Numbered from the stretch's first letter, positions 19,370 through 29,300 are shown. The stretch is 64,000 nucleotides of DNA from Tolypothrix bouteillei VB521301 (GCF_000760695.4 NZ_JHEG04000001.1:9062935-9126934), one strand, 5' to 3'. Notes: generated by a model from the letters alone, not told the origin. Program-made: numbers and translations.

Positions 19370-21835
19370 ATGAGAATTCTTGTCGTAGAAGATGATGATT
19401 TAATTGCTAAACCCCTTGTCCAAGCTCTATCGGAGCAACATTATGCTGTCGATATTGCTAGCGATGGTGAGGCAGGTTGGGAGTTTGTAGAAGCTTTTGC
19501 TTACGACTTGATCGTATTGGATGTTGGTTTGCCAAAGTTGGATGGCATTAGTCTGTGTCGGCGAATCCGATCGCGTGGCATTCACTCACCCATTATTTTG
19601 TTGACTGCTCAAGATAGCAGTACGCATAAAGTCGCTGGTTTGGATGCTGGAGCCGACGATTATATCACAAAGCCTTTTGATTTGCAAGAATTGCTAGCTC
19701 GTATTCGTGCTTCAATGCGACGGGGAGGTTTGGCTTTACCTCCAGAATTACAGTGGGAGAATCTCAAGCTAGACCCCAGTATATGTGAGGTTAAATATAA
19801 CAACAAAACGCTCCACCTAACGCCAAAAGAGTACAGCTTACTCGAACTGTTTCTCCGCAATCCCCACCGCATATTTAATTGTGGTGCAATCATAGATCAC
19901 CTGTGGTCATTTGAAGAACCACCAGGAGAGGATACGGTGAGAACTCATCTCAAGGGATTGCGAATGAAGCTCAAGAAAGCAGGTTTGGCAACCGATCCTA
20001 TTGAAACAGTGTACGGTATTGGTTATCGTTTGAAAGCCCTAGAGGAAATTAAGAAACAAGGAGATAGGGGAAGCAAAAAGAAGGGGAGAGGAGGAGACCA
20101 GAAAAAGGGGGGACAAGAAAGCGAAAATTTACTCCCCACCTCCCCCAATCCGCCCATCTCCCTATCGCCCCAGCCTCCGAGTCCCACTCCCCAAGACCTG
20201 AAGTACCAAACTCAAAGAATCATTGCAAACGCTTGGGAAAAAGCTAAAGAAAAGATAGGCGATCGCATTACAGTCATAGAACAAGCCACCACAGCCCTGT
20301 TTGAGAATGTACTGAATGAGGAATTACGCTTGCAAGCACGTTCTGAGGCTCACAAGCTAGCTGGTTCTCTGGGGATGTTTGGTTTTGAATTTGGGTCACG
20401 CGTAGCCAGACAAATCGAAGAATTACTAGAAGTTGAGGTGCGACTGATTGGGGAACAAAAGTTGCAGCTGTCGGAACTCGTTGTATCGCTGCGTCGGGAG
20501 TTACAACTGACAAACGCTAAAGAGCAAGTTGAGGAATCATCAGTTGATGGTCGTCCTTTGGTGCTGTTAGTGGGATTGGAAAAACCACTAGACGATGAGT
20601 TGGTTAGGTCAGCCGATACTTGGAATGTACAAACATTTATAGTGTCCAAGCCGGGACTTGTAAAAAAACATTTCACCTCTCGACGTCCCGATGCAGTGGT
20701 ATTAAATTTACAAGGTACCATGACTGACGAAGGTTTGGAGTTGCTAGCAGAATTAAACTGTTCTGCACCTCCGGTACCCGTTTTGGTGCTGACCGATCGC
20801 GATAGTTTACTCGATCGCGTGAAAATAGCCCGCTTGGGCGGACAGGGTTTTTTACAAAAACCAGTAGCATCGGCTATGGTATTGGAGACCATCGCAAATT
20901 TGATCCAACGCAATCGTCAAGCAACAGCGAAAGTCTTGTTTGTTGATGACGATCCGCTCATCTTAAATGCGATGTGTAGTTTGTTACAGCCTTGGGGATT
21001 AAAAGTTTCTACCTTAGAAAATCCTTTAGAATTTTGGGACACCTTAGAAGCCACAGCCCCAGATTTGTTGGTTTTGGATGTAGAAATGCCCCAAATGAGT
21101 GGAATTGAACTGTGTCAGGTTGTCCGAAACGATCCTCACTATTGTGGCTTACCCGTGTTATTTCTTACATCTCATACAGATGCGGAAACGATGCGTCGCG
21201 TGTTTGCTGTGGGTGCAGATGATTACGTATGCAAACCTATTGTTGGTCCAGAACTGGTGACGCGCATCCTCAACCGTCTGGAACGCTCGCGTCTTTTAAA
21301 AAACATGGCAGAAACGGATGCTTTAACGGGAGTCGCCAATCGCCGTCAATCAACTTACGAACTCAACGAGTTAATGAACTTATCGAGCCGTCACCATCAG
21401 CCTTTCTGTTTTGCTGTTCTTAAAGTAGACCGCCTCGCGCAAATCAATCAACAGTACGGTCATGCGATTGGAGATGAAGTTTTATCGCGATTGGGAAGAA
21501 TTTTGCGCCGCGTATTTCAAAGTGATGTTGTTTGTCGTTGGGGAGGTGCGGAGTTCGTTGTTGGAATGTATGGAATGACACAAAAAGATGGGTGGCAGCG
21601 ATTGGAGGAAGTCGCGGAAAATATCACTCAAGAAAATTTTATCGCTCCTGATGGGAGCCGTTTTCAGGTAACCTTTAGTGCAGGAGTAGCTCAGTATCCA
21701 AAACAAGGTGCTGACTTACAAGTCCTCTATCAAGCTGCCTTAGCAAGATGCGATCGCCCGTTCGCGTCCCAGAGAGCTTTTACTCGCGTCCGTGAAGCAG
21801 AACTGCGTGGGGATGCTGAAGGTGTCCGCGCATAG
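19370..21835 (+). CDS. Multidomain response regulator: REC - winged helix - Hpt - REC - REC - GGDEF-like
   Basis: 821 residues. Residues 1-115 are a receiver with DD near 9 and Asp in IVLDVGLPKLDG; 125-222 an OmpR-type winged helix (TPKEYSLLELFL, TVYGIGYRL); then a Lys/Gly then Pro/Ser low-complexity linker (about 225-275); an Hpt domain with EAHKLAGSLGMFG; a degenerate receiver (about 390-500) in which the phosphate-accepting Asp is Asn (VVLNLQG); a full receiver (about 520-635, LLVLDVEMP); and a GGDEF-type domain with GGAEF instead of GG(D/E)EF, so diguanylate cyclase activity is doubtful. DNA binding, phosphotransfer and a c-di-GMP-type domain in one chain suggest a signalling hub. The CHASE kinase downstream on the same strand is a likely partner. 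Confidence 0.9.
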   Translation: MRILVVEDDDLIAKPLVQALSEQHYAVDIASDGEAGWEFVEAFAYDLIVLDVGLPKLDGISLCRRIRSRGIHSPIILLTAQDSSTHKVAGLDAGADDYITKPFDLQELLARIRASMRRGGLALPPELQWENLKLDPSICEVKYNNKTLHLTPKEYSLLELFLRNPHRIFNCGAIIDHLWSFEEPPGEDTVRTHLKGLRMKLKKAGLATDPIETVYGIGYRLKALEEIKKQGDRGSKKKGRGGDQKKGGQESENLLPTSPNPPISLSPQPPSPTPQDLKYQTQRIIANAWEKAKEKIGDRITVIEQATTALFENVLNEELRLQARSEAHKLAGSLGMFGFEFGSRVARQIEELLEVEVRLIGEQKLQLSELVVSLRRELQLTNAKEQVEESSVDGRPLVLLVGLEKPLDDELVRSADTWNVQTFIVSKPGLVKKHFTSRRPDAVVLNLQGTMTDEGLELLAELNCSAPPVPVLVLTDRDSLLDRVKIARLGGQGFLQKPVASAMVLETIANLIQRNRQATAKVLFVDDDPLILNAMCSLLQPWGLKVSTLENPLEFWDTLEATAPDLLVLDVEMPQMSGIELCQVVRNDPHYCGLPVLFLTSHTDAETMRRVFAVGADDYVCKPIVGPELVTRILNRLERSRLLKNMAETDALTGVANRRQSTYELNELMNLSSRHHQPFCFAVLKVDRLAQINQQYGHAIGDEVLSRLGRILRRVFQSDVVCRWGGAEFVVGMYGMTQKDGWQRLEEVAENITQENFIAPDGSRFQVTFSAGVAQYPKQGADLQVLYQAALARCDRPFASQRAFTRVREAELRGDAEGVRA

Positions 21836-21987
21836 GACAGTCTCTTCTTTCCAAAATAGCCAAATCCAGTGTGAAACCTATAATGCTTGTGAATAGTAGG
21901 GAAGCCAATGAATTGCTTTAGTTTCCACAGCTAAAGCTGCCACCACTTGACAAAAAATAGTATAAAAAATTATAGGAAAATTGAGCG

Positions 21988-24900
21988 ATGACTAATGGCA
22001 AAAATTTGTGGATTCCGATAATTGTAGGCACCAGCATTATAGTTCTCAATTTATTATTTTGGCAGGAGTTAATTCATCAAGAAAACGCATATGTAAAGAG
22101 GAATACTGAATTAGCTACAGCAAGCATCAGCCACGAGATCCAAGCCGAGCTCCAAGCACGAACCTTGGGATTGGTTCGCATGGCTAGGCGATGGGAACAT
22201 GAAGGTGGAACTACCAAACCACAGTGGGAAGCGGACGCTTTAAACTATTACCGAGACTATCCCGGCTTTCAAGCACTCGAATGGGTAGATAAATCAAATT
22301 ATGTCCGTTGGATTATTCCTTTAGCAGGAAATGAGGCAGCACAGAATTTTAATTTAACATTTGAGGAACGTCGCCGAACTGCTTTGGAAAAAGCAAGGAA
22401 AAACCAAAAAGTCACAATGACTCGTGTTGTCACCCTGGCTCAAGGCGGTAAAGGTTTTTTGATATCTGTACCCCTGTTTCCCAAAAATCAATTTGGTGGT
22501 TTTATTGTCGCGAGTTTTCGCACCCAAACTTTGTTAGATGCTATTTTAGGAAAAAATTTGCGGCAAAAATATGCGATCGCTATTTTTGATGGAAACGACA
22601 AAATTTATACAAACCAAGAACATCTGAGTCACAAGATTCCCGCTCAACAGCAACACTATACAGAAATTAATCTCAATGGTGTAACTTGGAATATAAAAGT
22701 TTTACCTACGCCAGAGACTACAGCTACAGAACGTTCTCCCCTTCCCAACGTCGTACTTGGTGGAGGTACATCAGTGGCTGTATTATTAGCGTGGGGAGTT
22801 TATCTCACCCAACAATCACGACGGCAAACACAGCACGTGAAAGCGATCAATCGTGAATTAGCGAGTAAAATTGCCGAAAGCCAGCAAGCAGAACGGGTGT
22901 TGCAAGAGTATACACAAGAAGTTGAAGATTTATACAATAATGCACCTTGCGGTTATCACTCTTTAGATAAAAACGGTACTTTTGTCCGTATTAACGATAC
23001 CGAATTGAATTGGTTGGGATATACACGAGACGAAGTTGTTGGGAAAAAGAAATTTGCTGATGTTATTACAGCCTCAAGCTTGCCAACATTCCAAAAATCA
23101 TTTGCACTTTTTCAACAGCAAGGCTCGATAAGTGACTTAGAATTTCAGATGCTTCGCAAGGATGGTACCATTTTACCCGTAGTTTTGAGTGCTACCGCCA
23201 TCCAAGATGCAGTCGGAAACTTCCTCATGACGCGGAGTACAGTTTTCGATATTACTGTACGCAAACAAGCGGAAACAGAACTACGCAATCTCGGTACCGC
23301 TTTAGAAAGCGCTGTAGAAGGAATTTCCCAGTTTAATCCTGAAAGACGATACACCTACGTCAACCAAGCCTATGCCAGTATGGTAGGCTATCAACCCCAG
23401 GAAATACTGGGTATGGAATGGCAACAAACCGTGCATTCAGAAGACCAAGAAAAGGTCACGATCGCATACCAGAAAATGTTAGAAGATGGCAAAGCAGAAG
23501 TTGAAGCCAGAGGAGTCCGTCAAGATGGTTCGGTGTTTGATATGCAACTCGTTATGATTAAAGCTTGGGATCGGCACGAGAACTATCAAGGATATTACTG
23601 CTTTGTTAAAGATATCAGTCACCGTCGCGAGATTGAACGACTCAAAGATGAATTTGTCTCAGTTGTCAGTCACGAATTGAGAACCCCTCTGACCTCAATT
23701 CGCGGTTCTTTGGGTTTAGTCGCCAGTGGTGTCCTGAGCAGCCAACCCGAAAAAGCTCAACGAATGCTGGAAATCGCCGTCAATAACACTGACCGTTTAA
23801 TTCGACTGATTAACGATATCCTTGATATTGAACGCATCGAATCAGGCAAAGTCACAATGACCAAACAAATCTGTGATGTGACCAGCTTGATGCAGCAATC
23901 AGTAGAAGAAATGCAGTCCATGACAGACAAAGCAGGAGTCACCCTCTCCGTGTCCCCCCAGTCGGCAAAGTTGTGGGCAGATCCTGACCGAATTGTACAA
24001 ACTTTCACCAACTTACTCAGCAACGCCGTTAAATTTTCACCCCCGAGTAGCACTATTTGGTTTAGTGCCGAAATCCAAGAAGCCCCCACGCCCCTTGTCC
24101 TCTTCACTATCCGCGATCGAGGAAGAGGGATACCTGCTGATAAAATAGAAACCATTTTTGGACGGTTTCAACAGGTAGACGCTTCTGACTCACGTAAAAA
24201 AGGTGGTACTGGTTTGGGTCTTGCCATTTGCCGCAGTATCATACAGTGTCATGATGGGCACATTTGGGCAGAAAGTACTGTAGGGGAGGGCAGCACTTTT
24301 TACATCTCATTACCTTTGTATCGACAGGAAGAGCCAGTAATTCCATCCGTTCCATTAGACATTGATGATGGTCCACTGATATTGGTGTGCGATGACGATC
24401 CCTCAGTCCGGTCTGTCATGAGAGCTATGTTAGAACAACGAGGCTATCAAACGATATGTGCGGCTTCCGGACAAGAAGCAGTAGATCTGGCAATCAAACA
24501 GCAGCCAGATGTGATTTTTCTCAACCTCATGATGCCCGGTATGCACGGTTGGGAAACTTTAGGGGTATTAAAGCAGCAACCCCAGACTAAAGACATTCCT
24601 GCGATTGTTCTTAGCGGTTTAATGCCAGATGCCAGAAGTGTTCCCCATCCAGATGTCACTGAGTGGATTGTGAAACCTCCAGATGAAAAGTTATTATTTC
24701 AAGCGTTGGAAAGAGCACTCGCGGGAGAAAAAAGCCAGAGTTTGAAAGTACTCATTGTAGAAGATGATACAGATTTGGCACAAGTGTTGATTGCCATGTT
24801 TGAGCGTTACGGAGTGGAAACCTACCATGCCAAAACAGGACGAGAAGCCCTGCGTTTAAGCCAGCGTCTTGTTCCCGATTTACTGGTATTAGACCTAGCA

Positions 24901-25161
24901 TTGCCGGAGGTAGATGGCTTTGCCGTGGTAGATTGGCTGCGGCACCACAGACGTTTGTGTACTGTTCCTTTGGTAGTTTATTGTGCTAAAGACCTCGATA
25001 ACTGTGACCGAGAACGATTGAAACTGGGACAAACTCTCTTTTTTACTAAAGGACGCGTCACACCAGAAGAATTTGAAGAACATATAGTTAATTTATTAAA
25101 TGGAATTATTCCAACAATTAAAGGGGATAACAGTGACAGCCAAACGCATTCTTATTATTGA
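21988..25161 (+). CDS. CHASE-domain hybrid histidine kinase
   Basis: 1057 residues. A first membrane helix (IIVGTSIIVLNLLFW), an extracytoplasmic CHASE-type sensor (about 50-250), a second helix near 255-275, a coiled linker, two PAS domains (about 310-430 and 435-555), the HisKA box VSHELRTPLTSIRG with His562, an ATPase with NLLSNAVKFSPP, DRGRGIP and GTGLGLAICR, and two receivers. In the first receiver the acceptor Asp is replaced by Asn846 (VIFLNLMMPGMHG), while the acidic pair and Lys remain; the second (LLVLDLALPEVDG) is intact. It should sense an external small ligand through CHASE. The next response regulator begins inside its 3' end. Confidence 0.92.
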   Translation: MTNGKNLWIPIIVGTSIIVLNLLFWQELIHQENAYVKRNTELATASISHEIQAELQARTLGLVRMARRWEHEGGTTKPQWEADALNYYRDYPGFQALEWVDKSNYVRWIIPLAGNEAAQNFNLTFEERRRTALEKARKNQKVTMTRVVTLAQGGKGFLISVPLFPKNQFGGFIVASFRTQTLLDAILGKNLRQKYAIAIFDGNDKIYTNQEHLSHKIPAQQQHYTEINLNGVTWNIKVLPTPETTATERSPLPNVVLGGGTSVAVLLAWGVYLTQQSRRQTQHVKAINRELASKIAESQQAERVLQEYTQEVEDLYNNAPCGYHSLDKNGTFVRINDTELNWLGYTRDEVVGKKKFADVITASSLPTFQKSFALFQQQGSISDLEFQMLRKDGTILPVVLSATAIQDAVGNFLMTRSTVFDITVRKQAETELRNLGTALESAVEGISQFNPERRYTYVNQAYASMVGYQPQEILGMEWQQTVHSEDQEKVTIAYQKMLEDGKAEVEARGVRQDGSVFDMQLVMIKAWDRHENYQGYYCFVKDISHRREIERLKDEFVSVVSHELRTPLTSIRGSLGLVASGVLSSQPEKAQRMLEIAVNNTDRLIRLINDILDIERIESGKVTMTKQICDVTSLMQQSVEEMQSMTDKAGVTLSVSPQSAKLWADPDRIVQTFTNLLSNAVKFSPPSSTIWFSAEIQEAPTPLVLFTIRDRGRGIPADKIETIFGRFQQVDASDSRKKGGTGLGLAICRSIIQCHDGHIWAESTVGEGSTFYISLPLYRQEEPVIPSVPLDIDDGPLILVCDDDPSVRSVMRAMLEQRGYQTICAASGQEAVDLAIKQQPDVIFLNLMMPGMHGWETLGVLKQQPQTKDIPAIVLSGLMPDARSVPHPDVTEWIVKPPDEKLLFQALERALAGEKSQSLKVLIVEDDTDLAQVLIAMFERYGVETYHAKTGREALRLSQRLVPDLLVLDLALPEVDGFAVVDWLRHHRRLCTVPLVVYCAKDLDNCDRERLKLGQTLFFTKGRVTPEEFEEHIVNLLNGIIPTIKGDNSDSQTHSYY

Positions 25162-25504
25162 CGATGAAGAAGATATTAGAGAAGTCGCCCAACTTACCTT
25201 AGAGTCAGTAGGGGGTTGGGAAGTTTTTACAGCTGAATCGGGTATCGAAGGGCTGAAGTTAGCTGAAATTGAAAAACCAGATGCTATTCTATTGGATGTC
25301 ATGATGCCAGATATGGACGGAATAGCAACTTTTCAGGAACTACAGGCCAATCCGGCGACTCAGAGCATTCCCGTAATTCTACTGACAGCAAAAGTGCAAT
25401 CATCCGACCAGCGACGATTCGCAGAACTTGGTGTTCAAGGGCTAATTGCCAAACCGTTCAATCCCATGATGTTAAACGACCAACTGACACAGCTTCTGGG
25501 TTAG
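25133..25504 (+). CDS. Single-domain response regulator (CheY-like)
   Basis: 123 residues from GTG 25133, chosen because AAGGGG lies 7 bp upstream and the family starts at TAKRILIIDDEED; an ATG at 25100 would add 11 residues. It has the acidic pair, the acceptor Asp in ILLDVMMPDMDG, Thr in LLTAK and the late Lys in AKPFNP. No output domain. Its start lies 29 bp inside the hybrid kinase gene, so the two are translationally linked, and the kinase is the obvious phosphate donor. Confidence 0.92.
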   Translation: MTAKRILIIDDEEDIREVAQLTLESVGGWEVFTAESGIEGLKLAEIEKPDAILLDVMMPDMDGIATFQELQANPATQSIPVILLTAKVQSSDQRRFAELGVQGLIAKPFNPMMLNDQLTQLLG

Positions 25505-25772
25505 TGCTAGATGTTGCAAAAATTTTTTCCTCTCCACAGGTTCTTCATTTTTGGACTCTAACTTAAATATCAGGTGACCTCGGTTTGGAAATGGAGACTG
25601 CAATGAATTTAATTAACAGATTGACGCGTAGAGGTTGTTAGTTGTTAGTTGTTAGTTAATTGCTACTATTAACCACTAAGAACTACTCATGATTGACCAA
25701 GAACTAAATAAATTTGTTAATTATTCATTTGCAGTTTTTTTTAACACTTAACTTTGAAAAAGGATATGATAA
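25505..25772. other. Spacer with TTAGTTG tandem repeats
   Basis: Contains GTTAGTTGTTAGTTGTTAGTT near 25637 (heptamer-type repeat) and an inverted TTAACCACTAAGAAC run. No gene seen. The end carries AAAAAGGA before the next start codon. Confidence 0.5.
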
Positions 25773-26222
25773 ATGTACGAGCAAGACTTCGAGAGGGAAT
25801 ATCAAGAATTTAACGCTGCTGTCAATTTGTTTGTCAATATTTTAAAGTTTAAAGACAGAGATCTAGTGGAAACCTGCGAACAAGTTTTGATGAACCTTAT
25901 GGGTTCTAAATATACACAAAATATCATGAATGCAGCTTTGTTTCAACTAGCACAGAGTGCTCCTGATACTTGTCAGTGGATTTGGCAAAATTTTCCTTAC
26001 CTTGATGCTTGTATTACTTTAAAAGAGTATGTAGTCATGCTCGCCGTACAAAAGTTAACCAGTCAAGGTTTTGTTTTAGGTCAAGATTTTAGTGCTACAG
26101 CTGATGGCGAACTGTTAGTTAATCAGAATGCACGTGCTGTCTTGATGCAAAGTATTTCTGATGCAGATCGTGTTTTTGTGACAGAAATTTTAGACGCAGC
26201 CCAACAAGAACCAACTTACTAA
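25773..26222 (+). CDS. Conserved-looking hypothetical protein, 149 residues
   Basis: Soluble, mostly helical, acidic protein with a good ribosome binding site (AAAAAGGA, 8 bp). Regular helices (NLFVNILKFKDRD, CEQVLMNLMGSKY, YVVMLAVQKLTSQG) suggest a single alpha-helical domain; the phrase TCQWIWQNFPYLDAC has two Trp and two Cys. I do not recognise the family. It lies downstream of the two-component genes, separated by a 268-bp repeat-bearing spacer, so it need not belong to them. Confidence 0.6.
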   Translation: MYEQDFEREYQEFNAAVNLFVNILKFKDRDLVETCEQVLMNLMGSKYTQNIMNAALFQLAQSAPDTCQWIWQNFPYLDACITLKEYVVMLAVQKLTSQGFVLGQDFSATADGELLVNQNARAVLMQSISDADRVFVTEILDAAQQEPTY

Positions 26223-26360
26223 ACGAGCGCAGCGATAAGCCGAAGGCTTAACGGCTTCAGCCCTAGCACGCTAATGCATGAGGTGGGCATTGCCCACCCA
26301 ACCACACTACTAACTATTAGCTATTAATTATTAACAACCGATCGCTAACCACTAACCATT

Positions 26361-26648
26361 ATGCTATTAAACAATTCACGTCATTTCGGTTTTCATCCTA
26401 TTCAATCAATACGCCAATGGCTCGACTCTATAGAAATTAATGACTGTAAAGTTGCTCAACGCCTGTGCAAGACTATTCCAGCCCAGTGTCCCTTTGAACG
26501 CAAATTGACACTCTTTAATCGCACCATCTTATATATTCCACCTCTGTGCAAGCTAAATCCTTTCTACGAACAATTAGTCATGCTTCGGTTTAAGTCTTTA
26601 GTTTATCTTGCAGATGTATGCGGAGAAGATGTTACCGTATATTGTTAA
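26361..26648 (+). CDS. Stand-alone Mo-dependent nitrogenase C-terminal-domain protein
   Basis: 95 residues matching the Mo-nitro_C domain: IRQWLDSIEI, then LCKTIPAQCPFERKLTLFNRT broken here as IPAQCPFER, IPPLCKLNP, YEQLVMLRF, and the end YLADVCGEDVT. This domain was named for the tail of some nitrogenase proteins but in cyanobacteria mostly occurs alone as a small protein of unknown role, common in diazotrophs. Conserved Cys residues (CPFER, PPLCKL, DVCGED) could bind metal. Its stop overlaps the convergent GH13 gene by 4 bp. Confidence 0.8.
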   Translation: MLLNNSRHFGFHPIQSIRQWLDSIEINDCKVAQRLCKTIPAQCPFERKLTLFNRTILYIPPLCKLNPFYEQLVMLRFKSLVYLADVCGEDVTVYC

Positions 26649-28327
26649 CTGGGCGTAGATTGCTGTACTAAGACTTTTGCTTGATATGCTTCAAGGTTGA
26701 GTATAATTTGACGATCGCTAGCTTCAATATTATTACCATCTATCCACTCGTGCCATTTTCCATCACAGGGAAAGTTAGGAACTAGATAATCATCATAATT
26801 TTGATCTGAGAAATTTGCAGCAACGACAACACGCTCACCCTGTTCGTTCCAACGAACATATGCCAAAACTTTTGCCTCTCGATTTTCATGGAAAAATTCT
26901 ATATTGTTATTCTGCAAAGCAGTATTTTGTTTGCGTAAGGCAATCAGTTTTTTATAGTACTCAAATAAATCGCGATTTTGCTCTCTCTCTATCAATGCCC
27001 ATGCTATCTTTTTAGGTTGATTGACATTTTCACTTTTACGCTTGTGTTCTCCAAACTCTTCACCCATCCACAGCATGGGAATACCCATGGCTGTCATAAG
27101 TAGTACAGCTGCTAACTTGGCTCTTTTAAATGCATCTTCATCAAAGATACCGCGATCGCCCAATTCTCTCAATAAGTGTTCGCGATCGTGAGTTGCTAAA
27201 TAATTTATAACGTTTGTTGCTGCTGCATAACCCTGTCGCCTCGGATCTAAGATCTCCTTCAGCTTGTCTGGTTCAAACATTTCCCCAGTTATATGTGGTA
27301 AAACAAAATAGCGGAAACTTTCATGCCAGCAAGAATCCAACGGACCTTCAGGAGTGGTGATTTTACTGGTGTCAGGAATATGTTCGGCTATATTGAAAAA
27401 TGGTTTGGGTGCTGTATTTTGTTTGGATTGTTGAGCTAGCCAAGTCAGAAATTCATCGTTAGCCAATTGTCGCACAGCATCAAAACGAATTCCATCAATG
27501 TGATATTCTTGAACCCAATATTTTACGACATCTCCAACGTACTTCCAAGCGGGCTTAACGTCTAACCGTTCATCGTAGTTGTTATAATTAAACTCCGGTC
27601 CCCAGTAGTTACCTGGATCTTCCGGATAATGCATGTGTTCGTAATACCAATAATTTCGGTCAATTAACATCAGAGGACATTCTTCATCCGTATGGTTGTA
27701 AATTCCATCCATAAAAACTCGAATCCCTCTACCATGACACTCATCAATAAAGCGCTTTAAATCTTCCGTTGAACCATAGCTAGATTCTGTAGCGAAGTAA
27801 TGGCGGACTTTGTACCCCCAGCTATAGTCACCCGGATATTCATTCACTGGCATTAATTCGATCGCATTGATTCCCAATTCGCTAAGATAATCTAACTTCT
27901 CAATAGCATCTATATATTTTCCACGTTTGTATCGGTCAACTTCACCACCAGTGAAATCCGCAACGTGCATTTCATATATCACTAATTCACAATTGCTAGG
28001 TAATGGCGTGCGATCGTGTTGCCAAATATAAGTATCAACAATTTTTTTCCCACCTGCGATCCGAACTATACTAACTTTTCTGTCTTCATCAACATCTGTT
28101 GCGTAAGGATCGATAACATCCACCCACCGATCTGGTTCAAATTGCGGGCTCTTTGTTTGTACGCGAAATTTATACTGATATACTCCATCTTTGAGTTCTG
28201 CGTGAGTGCGGAAATAACCATCTTCACACTTTTCCATTGGTATCTCTTTCCAGTCGGAGAAAGAACCAATCAGAGCAACACCATTATTGCGGGGAGCAAA
28301 TAGTTCAAATTTGATTGCACTTGTCAT
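26645..28327 (-). CDS. GH13 alpha-amylase family enzyme with N-terminal CBM48
   Basis: 560 residues. Residues about 1-95 form a CBM48/E-set glycogen-binding domain (GSFSDW, GVYQYKFRV). The barrel follows: VIYEMHVADF, NAIELMPVNEY, MDGIYNH, the nucleophile Asp in GIRFDAVRQL, the acid Glu in FNIAEHIPD, and the third Asp in YLATHDRE. The C-terminal beta domain is about 100 residues. It acts on alpha-1,4/1,6-glucans such as glycogen; whether it branches, debranches or makes malto-oligosaccharides cannot be settled, although the length is short for GlgB (about 640 or more) and resembles trehalohydrolase- or amylase-type members. It lies on the same strand as cyanophycinase, 118 bp downstream of it. 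Confidence 0.85.
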   Translation of the reverse strand: MTSAIKFELFAPRNNGVALIGSFSDWKEIPMEKCEDGYFRTHAELKDGVYQYKFRVQTKSPQFEPDRWVDVIDPYATDVDEDRKVSIVRIAGGKKIVDTYIWQHDRTPLPSNCELVIYEMHVADFTGGEVDRYKRGKYIDAIEKLDYLSELGINAIELMPVNEYPGDYSWGYKVRHYFATESSYGSTEDLKRFIDECHGRGIRVFMDGIYNHTDEECPLMLIDRNYWYYEHMHYPEDPGNYWGPEFNYNNYDERLDVKPAWKYVGDVVKYWVQEYHIDGIRFDAVRQLANDEFLTWLAQQSKQNTAPKPFFNIAEHIPDTSKITTPEGPLDSCWHESFRYFVLPHITGEMFEPDKLKEILDPRRQGYAAATNVINYLATHDREHLLRELGDRGIFDEDAFKRAKLAAVLLMTAMGIPMLWMGEEFGEHKRKSENVNQPKKIAWALIEREQNRDLFEYYKKLIALRKQNTALQNNNIEFFHENREAKVLAYVRWNEQGERVVVAANFSDQNYDDYLVPNFPCDGKWHEWIDGNNIEASDRQIILNLEAYQAKVLVQQSTPS

Positions 28328-28445
28328 TTAGGACTTGTTATTTAGAAATTGAGAGATGGGGAGATGGAGGAATGGGGATTGGTACAGACAAGGTAGAATT
28401 TTCTCCCTTGTCTCCCTGGTCCCCAGTTACCATTTAAAGAATTTT

Positions 28446-29300
28446 CTAAGCAGCTGGTGTAACAATTGGTGTAGGAGTATTTGTCACGGAGTAATTATCT
28501 AGGATAGGCTTGCGAGTTTTTAAGTCAAATTTATATCCGTTTGGTAGGATATGAAGCCTTGCTCCACAAATGGCTAAGGGTTCATCCTTCAAAATCTCAC
28601 CAACATTGCTGTGCATGACTGATGAGTCATCAACAACTGTGATACAACCTTCTCCAACCACTTCAAATTGGTTATCGGTTACTATAATGGCTGTATTCTC
28701 GTCAATCCCAAATCCCAAAACAGCCGGCTGCTGAGCTAAAGCAGCAATTAAACGCCCCAACCGTCCGCGTTGTGAGAAGTGCTGGTCTATAACCACTCCT
28801 GGTAAAAAAGCCATCCCAGGACCCATCTCTACAATTTCCATTCGAGGATTTGTTTCTGAGTCACCCTCTACAATCATCACGTCGGGCATAACTGCAGCAC
28901 CCGCACTAGTTCCGCCTACCACTATTCCTTCGGAGTAACGGTTGTGAATAGCTTTATCAAGATCGGTGTCTTTCAGGACACTCGTGATTCGAGCTTGATC
29001 TCCTCCTGTAAAAAATATACCAGTCGCTTCATTAACTGCTTCTAACGCTGTCGATGAAGAAGCATCACTGCGAGTTTCCGTATCAACTATACGAACATTC
29101 TCGGCTCCGAGACGTTCAAAGACTCTAATATAATTTTCTCCAACTTCTCTAGGCAGCTCTGTTGCTGCGGTCATAATAACAATTCTGGCTTTTGTACCCC
29201 CAGCACGACGAACGAACTCCCGAAGAATTTGACAATCTCCTTCTTTGTCTTCGGCACCTCCAATAATGACTAACTGTCTTTTAATTTCACTAGCTACCAT
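28446..29300 (-). CDS. cphB: Cyanophycinase
   Basis: 284 residues, normal for CphB. The nucleophile Ser is in GGTSAGAAVM near residue 133; other family marks are VIIGGAEDKEGD near the start, FFTGGDQARI, GMAFLPGVVIDQHFSQRGRLGRL (here cited as VVIDQHFSQRGR) and FGIDENTA. It is a serine exopeptidase that cuts the nitrogen reserve polymer cyanophycin to beta-Asp-Arg dipeptides in the cytoplasm. The nearby CphA2-type synthetase (31496) is known in other cyanobacteria to rejoin just these dipeptides, so both directions of the cycle lie within 5 kb. Confidence 0.95.
   Translation of the reverse strand: MVASEIKRQLVIIGGAEDKEGDCQILREFVRRAGGTKARIVIMTAATELPREVGENYIRVFERLGAENVRIVDTETRSDASSSTALEAVNEATGIFFTGGDQARITSVLKDTDLDKAIHNRYSEGIVVGGTSAGAAVMPDVMIVEGDSETNPRMEIVEMGPGMAFLPGVVIDQHFSQRGRLGRLIAALAQQPAVLGFGIDENTAIIVTDNQFEVVGEGCITVVDDSSVMHSNVGEILKDEPLAICGARLHILPNGYKFDLKTRKPILDNYSVTNTPTPIVTPAA

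Noticed and set aside
20350..20913. Minus-strand 187-codon frame
   Set aside because: Lies wholly inside the response regulator, which has recognisable domains in the other strand; Ser/Thr/Pro-rich shadow.
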